NCBI GenBank assembly: GCA_025699075.1
Contig: JAILWG010000002.1
Location: 1 to 56,047, forward strand
Direction of reading: 5' to 3'
Source: Candidatus Nitrosopumilus sp.
Lineage (GTDB): Archaea; Thermoproteota; Nitrososphaeria; Nitrososphaerales; Nitrosopumilaceae
DNA: 56,047 nt
Positions 26,085 to 35,842 of the stretch are shown here, one piece after another. The notes under the pieces are model-generated. The model was given only the letters and a program-made list of their open reading frames with translations. It did not search any database and was not told where the DNA came from. Position 1 is the first letter of the stretch, and every line of letters starts with the position of its first letter. Position numbers and translations under genes: made by a program.

Positions 26085-27133
26085 TTCATAATCCTCGCTA
26101 TAGCTATAGTCAAATTTGGTGGGAATTTCTGCTTTTCCACTATTAATTTCCCCTTTGATACTTTGATGGCAGCAGCTTCAGAAACACTTGCAGTACCTTC
26201 AAAGGCTTTTACCGTTTCAGAAGGATTTGGAGCAGAAATCTCAGCCAAATCTTCTCTATTTACATACTCTACTGGAATTTTCATCTCTTCTCCCAGATCA
26301 ATTAGTCCCTGAACATCTTGCGGTTTTTTTATTGATACTAATTTTGCAATGGATTTTGAACTAAGATTGAATTTGTCCAAGCAAAATTCAATTCCTTCTC
26401 TAATAGTTTCTTTTGTGGTATCCCAGTGTAATCCGATACCAATGACTAAGCTTGGAGGTCGATAAATTACAGATTCTCTAGAAATTTTTTCTTCAATAAT
26501 CTTATCAGAAATTATAAGATAAGCTTTAGAATTTGATCTTTTTAAATTTTCCATATTGTCATACATTACAACATTTTTTGGCAATTCTTTATACCAATTT
26601 TTTTCTCCTGCTTCTTGGAAAACCCCTATAGGTTCTTCATTTACCATATGTGCACTAATTTTTGTTACAGTAGAATCATCATCTATCTTCCAGTTGTATT
26701 CTCTTCCAACTAGATCAACTGCTATTGTTTTGTTAACATCTGCTGCAGTAGTAATTACTGATACTGCTCCAAGTTTTTCTGCTATTTCTTGAGTCAATTC
26801 ATTAGCCCCCCCTATATGTCCAGATAAAACACTAATTACAAAATTAGATTTATCATCAATCACAATAACTGCAGGATCAGTTTTCTTATCTTTCAAATAT
26901 GGTGCTATTAGTCTAATCACTGCACCTAAAGAAAAAATACAGATTAACGCATCATTATTTTTAAAAAGATCAATAATTTTCTCTGATGTGGGCTCAGTAT
27001 ACCAAGTAATACCGCCCAATTCATTTTTTAGTTTTGATGGTGCAAATATGTCATAATCTGGAAAAGTTTTCTTTAGTTTTTCTCCAATTTTTACTCCGTT
27101 TTTAGTAATGGCAAGAACTGAAGCTTTTTTCAT
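26081..27133 (-). CDS. cbiG: Cobalt-precorrin-5A hydrolase
   Basis: Opens the delta-lactone ring of cobalt-precorrin-5A and releases acetaldehyde. 350 residues from ATG 27133; an in-frame TTG six bases upstream is the only alternative. Seen: N-terminal KASVLAITKNG, the central CIFSLGAVIRLIAP and DDKSNFVISVLSGHIGGANELT blocks, and a C-terminal domain starting VIGIGLHWDTTKETI and ending near EAAAIKVSKGKLIVEKQKF. Second gene of the cbiD-G-X-C run, 31 bp after cbiD. Confidence 0.
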   Translation of the reverse strand: MKKASVLAITKNGVKIGEKLKKTFPDYDIFAPSKLKNELGGITWYTEPTSEKIIDLFKNNDALICIFSLGAVIRLIAPYLKDKKTDPAVIVIDDKSNFVISVLSGHIGGANELTQEIAEKLGAVSVITTAADVNKTIAVDLVGREYNWKIDDDSTVTKISAHMVNEEPIGVFQEAGEKNWYKELPKNVVMYDNMENLKRSNSKAYLIISDKIIEEKISRESVIYRPPSLVIGIGLHWDTTKETIREGIEFCLDKFNLSSKSIAKLVSIKKPQDVQGLIDLGEEMKIPVEYVNREDLAEISAPNPSETVKAFEGTASVSEAAAIKVSKGKLIVEKQKFPPNLTIAIARIMK

Positions 27134-27164
27134 AATCAAAATCTTTCAGCTTTAATAAAATACC

Positions 27165-28268
27165 TTACTGTTCAGATTTTCTAGCTAAAATATTTCCATC
27201 AAAATCAAATAATATTACATCAATTGGAACTTTTTCTTCAGAATGTTTTCTCATGTGCCTATAAGTCTCACTACAGATCAAGTCAAAAAATCCATTGATT
27301 TTATTTTTTTGAATAATCTCCGAAACATGTCTTGCTGTATTTGCATTTTTAATATCTTGAATTACATCTTCATTGGCACCACATCTTTTAGCTAATTCGG
27401 CTAGAAAACCCATGTCTACTTTAGATCCCTTAACATGAGTTTGTTTAACTCCCGCTGCCATTTTTGCAAGTTTTCCAATGAAGCCAACAACATATGCTTT
27501 TTTGATGTCTTTTCTACTGCACTGTTGAATTGTATATCCTGAAAAATCACCCATTTGTACAAAACAGTGAACCGGCAAATCTACGATTTTCTTTGCAAAA
27601 TCTTCGCTTCTTCCACCAGTAGTTAATACTACTGTAGGATTACCTGCTGCAATTGCAACATCCAAATTTTGTCTTATTGATGCAGCATAGGATGCTGTAG
27701 AAAATGGAATAACGATCCCACTAGTTCCTAAAATTGAAATTCCATTTATAATTCCTAATCTTGGATTGTCTGTTTTAGGGCCTAATTCTTTTCCTTTAGG
27801 AACTGAAATTACTATTCTGATTCCTTTTTCTAAAAGAATTTTCCCCCCTACCTCTCTTAGATTTTCAATTATCATTTTTTTAGGAACTGGATTTATAGCA
27901 GGTTTGTTAATTTCTAAACCCAATCCTGGTTTAGTTACTATACCCACTCCTTCTCCACCATCAATCTCGATTTCATTAATTTTTTCAGTAAATGACAAAT
28001 CCACAATGATTTCTGCCCCATGAGTAACATCAGGATCATCTCCACCATTTTTGATCACTGAGCATTTTGCTTTGTTAGATTCAAAGTGACATGAATGTAT
28101 TGGAATTTGAACATAGGACCTTTTTGGTAATAAAATATCTACATTCTCAATTTTTTTCTGGTTTATTATTGATAATAGCGCCGCTTTTGATGCTGCTGTT
28201 GCAGAACTTCCTGTAGTATAACCTGTCTTTAATTTTGTCTTTTCTTCTTCCACATTGGTTGTATTCAT
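27165..28268 (-). CDS. cbiD: Cobalt-precorrin-5B C1-methyltransferase
   Basis: Methylates C-1 of the contracted corrin ring using S-adenosylmethionine. 367 residues. Starts with the diagnostic LKTGYTTGSSATAASKAAL; other family blocks are NGGDDPDVTHGAEI, GEGVGIVTKPGL, NPRLGIINGISILGTSGIV and VGFIGKLAKMAAGVKQTH. First gene of the cbiD-G-X-C transcript. An AT-rich element (ataattattg region, ~28295) lies about 27 bp before its ATG. metK, source of its methyl donor, is 1 kb away on the same strand. Confidence 0.
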   Translation of the reverse strand: MNTTNVEEEKTKLKTGYTTGSSATAASKAALLSIINQKKIENVDILLPKRSYVQIPIHSCHFESNKAKCSVIKNGGDDPDVTHGAEIIVDLSFTEKINEIEIDGGEGVGIVTKPGLGLEINKPAINPVPKKMIIENLREVGGKILLEKGIRIVISVPKGKELGPKTDNPRLGIINGISILGTSGIVIPFSTASYAASIRQNLDVAIAAGNPTVVLTTGGRSEDFAKKIVDLPVHCFVQMGDFSGYTIQQCSRKDIKKAYVVGFIGKLAKMAAGVKQTHVKGSKVDMGFLAELAKRCGANEDVIQDIKNANTARHVSEIIQKNKINGFFDLICSETYRHMRKHSEEKVPIDVILFDFDGNILARKSEQ

Positions 28269-28318
28269 TTTGTGGTATTAACTCTTATTTCATAATTATT
28301 GAAAACCGTCCAAATAGA

Positions 28319-28327
28319 TTTAAAATT
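28319..28327 (+). promoter_or_regulatory. TATA-like box for the epimerase-like gene
   Basis: tttaaaatt centred about 25 bp before the ATG at 28348 in the divergent cbiD gap. Confidence 0.
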
Positions 28328-28347
28328 AAAATAAACTTGCTTCTATT

Positions 28348-29217
28348 ATGGTTAAATCTCAAAAGATTGTTGTAACTGGGGCCAGTGGGTTTATCGCAAA
28401 AAATCTTCGTAAGTATTTATCAGAAAAAAATGTTGATTTAATTTCAATATCAAGAAATGACTTTAAGAATTTTAAATGTGAAACTAAAATCATCTCAAAA
28501 AATTATGATGAAAAAAACATTCTTAAAAAAATTAAAAATTCAAATGCATTAATTCATCTTGTTGGAATAGGAAAACAATCTGTAAAAACAGATTATGATA
28601 TGATAAATACAGATTTAACAAAACATGTTGTAAATCTTACTAAGAAGGCAAATATTACAAAAATTGTTTATTTAAGTGGCTTGGGAGTTTCATCAAGTAC
28701 ATCATTAAGTTATTTTATTTCAAAGTATAATGCAGAAAAACAAATCATTAATTCTGGTTTAGATTTTACAATTTTTAGACCATCTTACATTGTTGGAAAA
28801 GATGATTTATTTTCAAAACATCTAAAAAAACAGATCAAATCTGGAGAAATCAAAATCCCTGGCTCTGGAAAATATTTGATTCAGCCAATACATGTCTCTG
28901 ATGTTGTTAAAGTCATTTTTGAATCAACATATCGATCAAAATTTAATGGTAAAATTATCGATCTTGTTGGACCTGATTATATAACTTATGAAAAATATGT
29001 TAAACTCTTTTCTAAAGGATCGAAAACCCCCATTAGAAAAATTAATTTAGAAGATGCATATCATGATGCAATAAATAATTCAAAATCTGATTTTGGAATT
29101 GATGATCTAAATATTCTAATTGGTAATTTTAAAGGAAATCACAAAAGATTGTCACAAATATCTAAAATCAAATTTCAATCTGTGTTAAAGTTATTACAAT
29201 CCGGCAGATTGCTTTAA
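28348..29217 (+). CDS. NAD(P)-dependent epimerase/reductase of the extended/atypical SDR type (NDUFA9-like)
   Basis: 289 residues. Rossmann fold with nucleotide motif [12 protein letters not shown] at residues 9-20, IHLVGIG after beta-4, and SGLGVSSS. A catalytic Tyr is not clearly in YxxxK form; [12 protein letters not shown] supplies Y and K. Then [11 protein letters not shown] and IHVSDV. Closest in style to NDUFA9-like reductases and sugar epimerases. Substrate cannot be told from sequence. The 3' end overlaps convergent metK by 24 bases. Confidence 0.
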   Translation: MVKSQKIVVTGASGFIAKNLRKYLSEKNVDLISISRNDFKNFKCETKIISKNYDEKNILKKIKNSNALIHLVGIGKQSVKTDYDMINTDLTKHVVNLTKKANITKIVYLSGLGVSSSTSLSYFISKYNAEKQIINSGLDFTIFRPSYIVGKDDLFSKHLKKQIKSGEIKIPGSGKYLIQPIHVSDVVKVIFESTYRSKFNGKIIDLVGPDYITYEKYVKLFSKGSKTPIRKINLEDAYHDAINNSKSDFGIDDLNILIGNFKGNHKRLSQISKIKFQSVLKLLQSGRLL

Positions 29218-30360
29218 TGTTTCAGCTTTGTCTGTTTTTTCCCACGTGAATTCTGGTTCATTTCTTCCAAAGTGACCGTAAGATGCAGTTTTTTTATAAA
29301 TTGGCCTTTTCAAATCTAACTGTGAAATGATTCCAGATGGTTTCATATCAAAATTCTTTCTAACTAAATCTTCGATTTGATTTTCAGGAATTTTGTTTGT
29401 TCCAAATGTATTGACATATAGTGATACTGGTTCTGCTACTCCAATTGCATATGCAAGTTGGACTTCACATCTATCAGCCAATCCTGCTGCAACAAGATTT
29501 TTTGCAATATATCTGCACATGTAACATGCAGATCTATCTACTTTAGATGGGTCTTTTCCTGAAAAAGCTCCACCACCATGTCTTCCAAACCCTCCATAGC
29601 TATCAACAATAATTTTTCTTCCTGTTAATCCTGCATCCCCATGTGGACCTCCTATCACAAATTTTCCTGTAGGATTAATGTGAATTTTAATATCGTTATT
29701 CCATAAATTTCCTAAAACTGGCTTGATTACTTTATCAATAATTTCTCTTGAAATTTCCTCTTGAGAAACTTCTGGTGCATGTTGTGTTGAAACTACTACT
29801 GTTTCAATTCTGGTTGGTTTGTTGTTTTCATATCTAACAGAAACTTGTGTTTTCCCATCAGGTCTAACCCAAGTAAGAATATTGTTTTTTCTGACTTCAG
29901 CTAATTTTTGTGCTAGTTTTTGTGAAAGCAAAATTGGCATTGGCATTAACTCTTTTGTTTCATTTGTAGCATATCCAAACATTAACCCTTGATCTCCGGC
30001 TCCTTGCTCCTTATCTTTAGTAGCTGTAACACCTTGACTGATATCTGGGCTTTGAGAATGAAGACGTAAAGTTACTTCACAAGATTCAGTATCAAACATC
30101 AGTTCTTTGTTATCATATCCAATCTCTCTGATTGTTTTTCTAACTAATTCTTCTTGAGCTTTTTTATCAAAATTTGCTTTAGATGTTACTTCGCCTGCAA
30201 CAGCTACAAAATCAGTGGTAACCATTGTTTCAACGGCAACTCTTGAGTCTGGATCTTGTCGAAGATATTCATCTAAAAATGCATCAGAAATATTATCACA
30301 TATCTTGTCTGGATGACCTTCTGTTACTGATTCAGACGTAAATAGAAAATTATTGGTCAT
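29194..30360 (-). CDS. metK: S-adenosylmethionine synthetase, bacterial type
   Basis: Makes S-adenosylmethionine from ATP and methionine. 388 residues. Carries the bacterial/eukaryotic MetK signatures: [37 protein letters not shown] and a [21 protein letters not shown] block with [19 protein letters not shown]. These are not the features of the divergent archaeal MAT family found in most Euryarchaeota and Crenarchaeota, so the gene is of bacterial type and probably acquired anciently. It sits 16 bp after the LSm gene and is likely co-transcribed. It provides SAM for the adjacent corrin methyltransferase genes. Confidence 0.
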   Translation of the reverse strand: MTNNFLFTSESVTEGHPDKICDNISDAFLDEYLRQDPDSRVAVETMVTTDFVAVAGEVTSKANFDKKAQEELVRKTIREIGYDNKELMFDTESCEVTLRLHSQSPDISQGVTATKDKEQGAGDQGLMFGYATNETKELMPMPILLSQKLAQKLAEVRKNNILTWVRPDGKTQVSVRYENNKPTRIETVVVSTQHAPEVSQEEISREIIDKVIKPVLGNLWNNDIKIHINPTGKFVIGGPHGDAGLTGRKIIVDSYGGFGRHGGGAFSGKDPSKVDRSACYMCRYIAKNLVAAGLADRCEVQLAYAIGVAEPVSLYVNTFGTNKIPENQIEDLVRKNFDMKPSGIISQLDLKRPIYKKTASYGHFGRNEPEFTWEKTDKAETLKQSAGL

Positions 30361-30376
30361 ACAACCACACCGATAA

Positions 30377-30622
30377 CTAGAGTTCGTTTTCTAGTTTGAT
30401 AAATAATACGTTATTGCCTCTTACGATAACTCTACCATAATTTGCAATTGTTTTACCATCATGAAGTTCTTCAGCATCAGTCATAATCAAATTCATATAA
30501 GAATCAACATTATCCATTTTTCCTTTGTATTCGACTTCGTTTTTCAGTCTCACAGTAACTTTCTTCTTAGTACTTTTTTGAAGAGTTGTTAGAGGTCGTT
30601 TTGCACTGTTTGATTGGGACAC
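30377..30622 (-). CDS. LSm/Sm-like RNA-binding protein
   Basis: 81 residues, GTG start at 30622. Sm1 motif region [26 protein letters not shown] and Sm2 motif [11 protein letters not shown] are clear. Expected to form a ring that binds U-rich RNA. A ~15-residue basic Ser/Lys-rich N-terminal extension precedes the Sm fold. First gene of the lsm-metK pair. Confidence 0.
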   Translation of the reverse strand: MSQSNSAKRPLTTLQKSTKKKVTVRLKNEVEYKGKMDNVDSYMNLIMTDAEELHDGKTIANYGRVIVRGNNVLFIKLENEL

Positions 30623-30730
30623 TAATTGTTCACTTGTTTTGCAACTTTGTTATCTAGCATAAAAGCCTTACCTCTTTTGCGAATATTGAAATTCCTTAAA
30701 TTTTTTCTCCTTTTTCTAATAATTATACAA

Positions 30731-31390
30731 ATGATTTCCACAGGTTTACAAAAATTAGACAAATTCTTGTCTGGAGGAATTCCTGATAGTGTAATTGTAG
30801 ATATTTTTGGTGGGGGTGGAACTGGAAAAACTCTATTTTTGTTCCAATTATTGATTAATTCAATTAAAAATGGTGGCAATATTTTGTATTTGGATACATC
30901 AGGTGGATTTAGACCTGAGAGAATCTTAGAAATTCAAAAAGAATCAGAAATAGATGTTAATTTACTTGAAAAAATAACGGTATCTAGAATTACTAATACT
31001 TCAGAACAAATTAAATCTATCAAAAACATTGAAGGAAACGATTTTTCTTTAATAGTTATCGATAACATTACTGATTTATTTTCTTATGAGTACCAAAACG
31101 ATAAATCTATTTTTGAAAAAAATATGTTGTTTATGAAATACATGCATGAACTATCTAAATTCGCAATAACAAAAAAAATCCCAATTGTTGTTAGTAATAT
31201 GATTAGAAACGTGGAAGGTAAAGAAATTGAAAATATGCAAAATGCAATTGATCCTTTTACACATATCAAAATCCATCTTTTCAAGAATTCATCAAAATTT
31301 AATGGTGAAATCTACTGGGCATTAAAAAAAGAAACTTTTTCTTACAAAATTACAAAAATTGGACTTTCTGAAAATACTGAAGATTTTTAA
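30731..31390 (+). CDS. RecA-superfamily ATPase, RadB-like
   Basis: 219 residues from ATG 30731. The frame stays open 105 bases further upstream, but that stretch lies across the lsm promoter region and is hydrophobic and unlike the family; the family starts near TGLQKLDKFLSGGIP. Walker A GGGGTGKT near residue 30, Walker B SLIVIDN, and a short core with no N-terminal HhH domain, like RadB. Likely a recombination or repair regulator. TATA-like ttaaatttttt upstream (centre ~30700). Confidence 0.
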   Translation: MISTGLQKLDKFLSGGIPDSVIVDIFGGGGTGKTLFLFQLLINSIKNGGNILYLDTSGGFRPERILEIQKESEIDVNLLEKITVSRITNTSEQIKSIKNIEGNDFSLIVIDNITDLFSYEYQNDKSIFEKNMLFMKYMHELSKFAITKKIPIVVSNMIRNVEGKEIENMQNAIDPFTHIKIHLFKNSSKFNGEIYWALKKETFSYKITKIGLSENTEDF

Positions 31391-31412
31391 TGGTCTATTC
31401 TTAGGTTAATCA

Positions 31413-31532
31413 ATGGCAGGAATTTTTGATTCAATACCAATTATCACTGTAGCACTATTTGCACTTGGCTTAGTTGGTGTAATTGTTTATGAAAGATACA
31501 GATCAAGTGAACCAGTCGAATCCAATTCTTGA
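31413..31532 (+). CDS. Possible 39-residue single-span membrane protein
   Basis: ATG 31413, TGA 31530-31532. A short N-terminus (MAGIFDSIPI) leads into one hydrophobic helix (TVALFALGLVGVIV), followed by the basic YERYRSS and an acidic tail, a positive-inside pattern. Its last ~50 bases overlap the start of the Lhr helicase in another frame. The composition is unlike random sequence, but length and overlap make this tentative. Function unknown. Confidence 0.
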   Translation: MAGIFDSIPIITVALFALGLVGVIVYERYRSSEPVESNS

Positions 31533-34227
31533 TTCCTTATTTGGAAAATTTGGATTTTCTAAACTAACTGAAATTCAAAAAAAAGCATCACCGATAATCT
31601 TACAAAAAAGAGACTGTCTTGTTATTGCACCAACAGGTTCTGGAAAAACTGAATGTTCAGTAATACCTATCTTTTCACTTTTAAAAAATTCTAAAAAAAC
31701 TGGAAAAATTAAAGCTATTTACATTACACCACTAAGGGCATTAAATCGTGATGTATTTAGAAGGATCACAAACTATGCTCATGAAAATCAATTGACAATT
31801 GAAATTCGTCATGGTGATACTAGTCAAAAAGATAGAAAAAGGATCACAGAAAATCCTCCAGACATTCTAATTACAACACCTGAAACTTTGGTTATTCTTT
31901 TAACACAAGTAAAAATGCTTAATTCATTATCTGATTTGGAATGGATTGTTATAGATGAAGTTCATGAATTATTGTCTAGCGAACGAGGCTCTCAACTAAC
32001 ATTAAGTATTGAAAGATTAGAACTAAATTCAAAATACTCCCTTACAAAAATTGGTTTATCTGCAACTGTTGGAAACTTTGCTGAGGCAGGAAAATTTGTT
32101 GTTGGGACAAAGCGAAAATGTGAGATAATTAGAGATACATCTGTAAGAAAATATGATGTAGAAATAAAATATGTTGATGGAACAATTTCAGATGTAGCAG
32201 AAAAAATTATTGAAAATGTCTTAGAAATAAATCTGAATTCCCCTATCCTTCTTTTCACTAACACGCGTGGAGAAGCTGAATTTTTAGCATCGATATTAAG
32301 AGAAAAGTCTTCTATTCCTATAGAATTACATCATGGTTCTCTCTCAAAGGAGGTTAGAGAAGAAACTGAACTAATTTTACGTGAAGGAAAACGTGGAATT
32401 GTAGTGTGCACTTCTTCACTAGAATTAGGATTAGATATTGGTTCAGTCGAATTAGTTATCCATTATGGATCTCCAAGACAAGTTTCAAAATTTGTTCAAA
32501 GAATAGGCAGAAGCAAACATAATCGAGATGAATCAGCCCAAGGGTTAATTATCACAAATAATCCTGATGATGAATTTGAAGCACGAGCAATTCTTGATCG
32601 TATTCAAGAGGGCTCTATTGAAGAACAAAAAATTCATGATGGTTCCCTTGATGTTTTAGCACATCATTTAGTTGGATTATCTATGCAAATTGGTGAAATT
32701 TCAGTTGAACAGGCTTTTGATTTAGTAACAAAAGCATATCCTTTTAGAAATTTAAAAATTGAAGATCTAATCAATGTCTTAAATTTACTTGATTCAAACT
32801 ATTTGATATTTTTTGATAGAACAAAAATGACTTATTGGAAAAAAGGTCGTTCATTCAAATATCATTTTGAAAATCTTTCAACAATTCCTGACATTCTCAA
32901 ATTCAAAGTTTTTGACAGTGTCGGAAAAAAAATTATTGGATCTTTGGATCAAAGATTTGTGGGTGATTTTGGGGACTCAGGAAATATTTTTGTACTAAAA
33001 GGCTCTCAATGGAGAATTCTTAATGTCGATGAAAAATCATTCAGCGTAAATGTCGAACCATTCAGAGGGGGTGGAATTACTGTACCATATTGGGAGGGAG
33101 AAAACATTCCTATTGACTATAAGACTGCGCGCAAAGTAGGAAATTTCCGTAGCAAGGTTAAGAATGGAAATTTTACACTAGTAAATAAAATAATTGAAAA
33201 ATTAAATTTTGATGTTATTCCTGATGAAAATAATATAGTAATTGAATCAAATAAATCACAAGGTTCAATTGTTATTCATTCTTGTTTGGGAAGCAAAATT
33301 AATTCTACATTGTCTACATTACTCTCCTCATTACTTTCTTCAATGTTAGGTTCAATTGTTGATTCTCGTTCTGATGGTTACAGAATTGTTTTGTCTTCTA
33401 GATCTAGAATTTCAGAAAAACTTTTCATGGAAGTTCTAAAAGATGATTATGATTTACAATCTGTAGTTAGTGCATCATTAACTGGAACTCATAATGTTAA
33501 TTGGAGAACATGGTGTGTTGCAAAAAAATTTGGAGTAGTTGGTAGAGGTGCAATATATGAAAGAAAATCTGCTCGATTTTTATATGAACGATATTCAAAA
33601 ACCGCGCTTGTACATGAAGCTCTTCGTGAATTATTTCATGATAAATATGATCTTAAAAATTCTGCAATAACTCTAAAAAAGATCAAAGATGATGATATTC
33701 ATGTCACTTGGTTAGAAGTTGATCAGTTTTCAAAATTAGCAGAACCAATTTTAGATCATACTGCAAAATATTATTCATCGCCTGCAAATCTTGATAAAGG
33801 AATTATTGATCTTGTTAAAGCCAGACTTGAAAAAACTAAACATCGGCTGGTTTGTGCTCGTTGTGGAAAATGGGAACGTGTATTTCAGACATTTGAGGTA
33901 AAGGATTTACTGGTATGTCCATATTGTAAAGCAAGGCAAATTACTGCAACATATTATTCTGATTATGATCTGCCTAAAATTATTCGAAAAAAACATGATG
34001 GAAAAAAACTCTCTTCAGATGAAAAACACAAGTTTGATCGTGCCTGGAAAGTTGCATCATTAGTTGAAAATTTTGGTAAAATTGCTATTACTGTAATATC
34101 TGGATATGGTGTTGGTGCAGATACAGCAGCTAGGATATTGAGAAATATGGTGGATGAAGAACATCTGTTCAAACAAATCTATGAAGCAGAAAGACAATAT
34201 GTCGTAACTAGGGGTTTTTGGGATTAA
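31489..34227 (+). CDS. lhr: Lhr-type superfamily 2 DNA/RNA helicase with C-terminal zinc motif
   Basis: ATP-dependent 3'-5' helicase probably acting in DNA repair. 912 residues from ATG 31489 (a TTG six bases earlier is in frame). Motif I APTGSGKTE, motif Ia YITPLRALN, motif II DEVHEL (DEVH), motif III LSATVGN, motifs IV-VI including TSSLELGLDIGSVELVIHYGSP and QRIGRSKH. A winged-helix/Lhr-specific region follows. The C-terminal part holds a four-Cys zinc motif (CARCGKWE…VCPYCKARQ). Its stop interlocks with that of the RPA gene (ttaa, 34224-34227). Confidence 0.
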   Translation: MKDTDQVNQSNPILDSLFGKFGFSKLTEIQKKASPIILQKRDCLVIAPTGSGKTECSVIPIFSLLKNSKKTGKIKAIYITPLRALNRDVFRRITNYAHENQLTIEIRHGDTSQKDRKRITENPPDILITTPETLVILLTQVKMLNSLSDLEWIVIDEVHELLSSERGSQLTLSIERLELNSKYSLTKIGLSATVGNFAEAGKFVVGTKRKCEIIRDTSVRKYDVEIKYVDGTISDVAEKIIENVLEINLNSPILLFTNTRGEAEFLASILREKSSIPIELHHGSLSKEVREETELILREGKRGIVVCTSSLELGLDIGSVELVIHYGSPRQVSKFVQRIGRSKHNRDESAQGLIITNNPDDEFEARAILDRIQEGSIEEQKIHDGSLDVLAHHLVGLSMQIGEISVEQAFDLVTKAYPFRNLKIEDLINVLNLLDSNYLIFFDRTKMTYWKKGRSFKYHFENLSTIPDILKFKVFDSVGKKIIGSLDQRFVGDFGDSGNIFVLKGSQWRILNVDEKSFSVNVEPFRGGGITVPYWEGENIPIDYKTARKVGNFRSKVKNGNFTLVNKIIEKLNFDVIPDENNIVIESNKSQGSIVIHSCLGSKINSTLSTLLSSLLSSMLGSIVDSRSDGYRIVLSSRSRISEKLFMEVLKDDYDLQSVVSASLTGTHNVNWRTWCVAKKFGVVGRGAIYERKSARFLYERYSKTALVHEALRELFHDKYDLKNSAITLKKIKDDDIHVTWLEVDQFSKLAEPILDHTAKYYSSPANLDKGIIDLVKARLEKTKHRLVCARCGKWERVFQTFEVKDLLVCPYCKARQITATYYSDYDLPKIIRKKHDGKKLSSDEKHKFDRAWKVASLVENFGKIAITVISGYGVGADTAARILRNMVDEEHLFKQIYEAERQYVVTRGFWD

Positions 34228-35621
34228 TTCTTTTTTGTGATTTTAGAGAATGGTGTAACGAATAATTCTATTCTTCCTTCTAATCCAGCTTTTGCATTAA
34301 GCCCAGTAATGGAAATAATTTCTCCTAATTCACATTTGTCAATTATTCTAGCTTGATTTCTCCAACCTTTTACCCAAATTTGTCCTGTATCGTCTTCAAC
34401 AAACATCTCTGAAAGTGCAATCGATTCTCCTGATTTTGTTTGCACTTCTCGTCTTTCAGGAACTTTTAATACAATTGCTTCAATACAATAACTTTCATCT
34501 ACTTTAATCTCATTAATTTTTGTTCTTAGTTGAGATAATGAAGGAATTGATTCATCATTATCTAATTTCCTTACAAAAGAATTTTCATCCAAAGTAATTG
34601 AATTCCCATAAACTTTTGATGGCATGCATTCAATTACATCGCCTTCTGTACAGATACTAGTCGAGTTTGAAAAATCACTGATGTTAAATAAATTCTTTTT
34701 ATTGTCAACGGCTAAAATCAAATTTTTACCAGTTTCTGTTTGTGATATGGAAAGAATTCTAGCAATCACCGGTTCTGCCTCTTTTCCTCCTTCGATCTCA
34801 ATAATTGTTGCATCATTACCATGAATTTCTAGGCCTTGATTACCTGATTTTACTCTGACACCTAGTAATCTAACCTTGGCTGATTGGGAAATCATATTTG
34901 GAATAGTAGATTCATCTTTACCCCATAACACTACTCTCATGGCACTTCCATCTTTTCCTTTTAGTCTCATTCTTAGTGCTTTTCCAGGCATACCGCGAGA
35001 ATTTGTAAACTCCATCCCGCTAATTACTCCGTCAATTGTTCCTGAAACTACCAGATCTTTTTCCCCTTCTTGCAATTCACTCACATCTTTTGTGATTGTA
35101 TCTATAGTTGGAATTTCACTTTTTGTATCTGCTGTTTCTATATTTGAACCAGAACCAATGTTGATTGTTGGAGAACCATCAAGATCGGATTTAACGTAAG
35201 CTTTGATAATTTTAATTAAATCTCCTGGTTTTAGATTTTCAATCCCTGGAAGGTTGGCTTTTTCATCCCATAATTTTACACTTGCTGTAGAATTTGTATC
35301 GTATACTGTCATCGTTCTAAGATAAAATGGAGAACCATCCTTTCTAGAAAATTGTTTTGCAGGTGAAAGATTCAAAACTCTTGTTTCTAATGAAATTTCT
35401 TTTGCCCCTGCATAAAGATCCTTTAAACTAATTTCAACTTTTTGTGGTTCTGATAATGTTATTCCATAGTCTGAGGCAATTAAAAATAATGCACCTTGAT
35501 CAGTCAAATATCCTGCACCAATTTTTTCTTTTTTCTGTTTGATTTTATTTTCAAGTTCTTCTTTGGTTAATTCTGGTTTTTGTTCTAGAAATTTGTTGAT
35601 AAGGTTTTCAAATTCTGACAA
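34224..35621 (-). CDS. RPA-like single-stranded DNA-binding protein (multi-OB)
   Basis: 465 residues from TTG 35621. A helical N-terminal region is followed by three or four OB-fold segments: around residues 75-175 (RVLNLSPAKQFSRKDGSPFYLRTMTVYD), 190-285 (GTIDGVISGMEFTNSRGMPGKALRMRLK), ~290-345 and 375-460 (IEAIVLKVPERREVQTKSGESIALSEM). Matches archaeal replication factor A. No C-terminal zinc finger seen. It would protect ssDNA in replication and repair, next to lhr and near the RadB-like gene. Confidence 0.
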   Translation of the reverse strand: MSEFENLINKFLEQKPELTKEELENKIKQKKEKIGAGYLTDQGALFLIASDYGITLSEPQKVEISLKDLYAGAKEISLETRVLNLSPAKQFSRKDGSPFYLRTMTVYDTNSTASVKLWDEKANLPGIENLKPGDLIKIIKAYVKSDLDGSPTINIGSGSNIETADTKSEIPTIDTITKDVSELQEGEKDLVVSGTIDGVISGMEFTNSRGMPGKALRMRLKGKDGSAMRVVLWGKDESTIPNMISQSAKVRLLGVRVKSGNQGLEIHGNDATIIEIEGGKEAEPVIARILSISQTETGKNLILAVDNKKNLFNISDFSNSTSICTEGDVIECMPSKVYGNSITLDENSFVRKLDNDESIPSLSQLRTKINEIKVDESYCIEAIVLKVPERREVQTKSGESIALSEMFVEDDTGQIWVKGWRNQARIIDKCELGEIISITGLNAKAGLEGRIELFVTPFSKITKKN

Positions 35622-35643
35622 TTCAATTTCGGTAAACTGATTC

Positions 35644-35655
35644 TATTAATAAAAA
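35644..35655 (-). promoter_or_regulatory. TATA-like box for the RPA-like gene
   Basis: tattaataaaaa, centred ~28 bp upstream of the TTG at 35621. It supports that start and a leaderless transcript. Confidence 0.
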
Positions 35656-35814
35656 TTTCATTTTATTGTCAATTTAATTTTGTAAAAAATGATCGCTTTA
35701 TTAGATAATTCTCATGTTTTGGAACAATGAGATTATACTTTTATCAAATTCATGCATGTTTTATCTTGATTAATCAAATTGCTCTAAAAAATATCTTCCA
35801 TTATCTCAGTAACT
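35656..35814. other. Intergenic stretch between divergent promoters
   Basis: Part of the 221-bp gap between the RPA-like and ABC genes. AT-rich, with only a 13-codon open frame at 35689. I see no RNA gene, inverted repeat or conserved site here. Confidence 0.
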
Positions 35815-35823
35815 AAATTAATA
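35815..35823 (+). promoter_or_regulatory. TATA-like box for the ABC exporter operon
   Basis: aaattaata centred ~24 bp before the GTG at 35843. Confidence 0.
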
Positions 35824-35842
35824 GGAAGATCGCAGTTTTGTT

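Noticed and set aside
30626..30730. Upstream extension of the RadB-like gene
   Set aside because: Hydrophobic, not family-like, and covers the lsm upstream region; ATG 30731 starts at the conserved sequence.
35689..35730. Possible 13-codon peptide in the RPA/ABC gap
   Set aside because: Too short, no promoter spacing and no conserved features.
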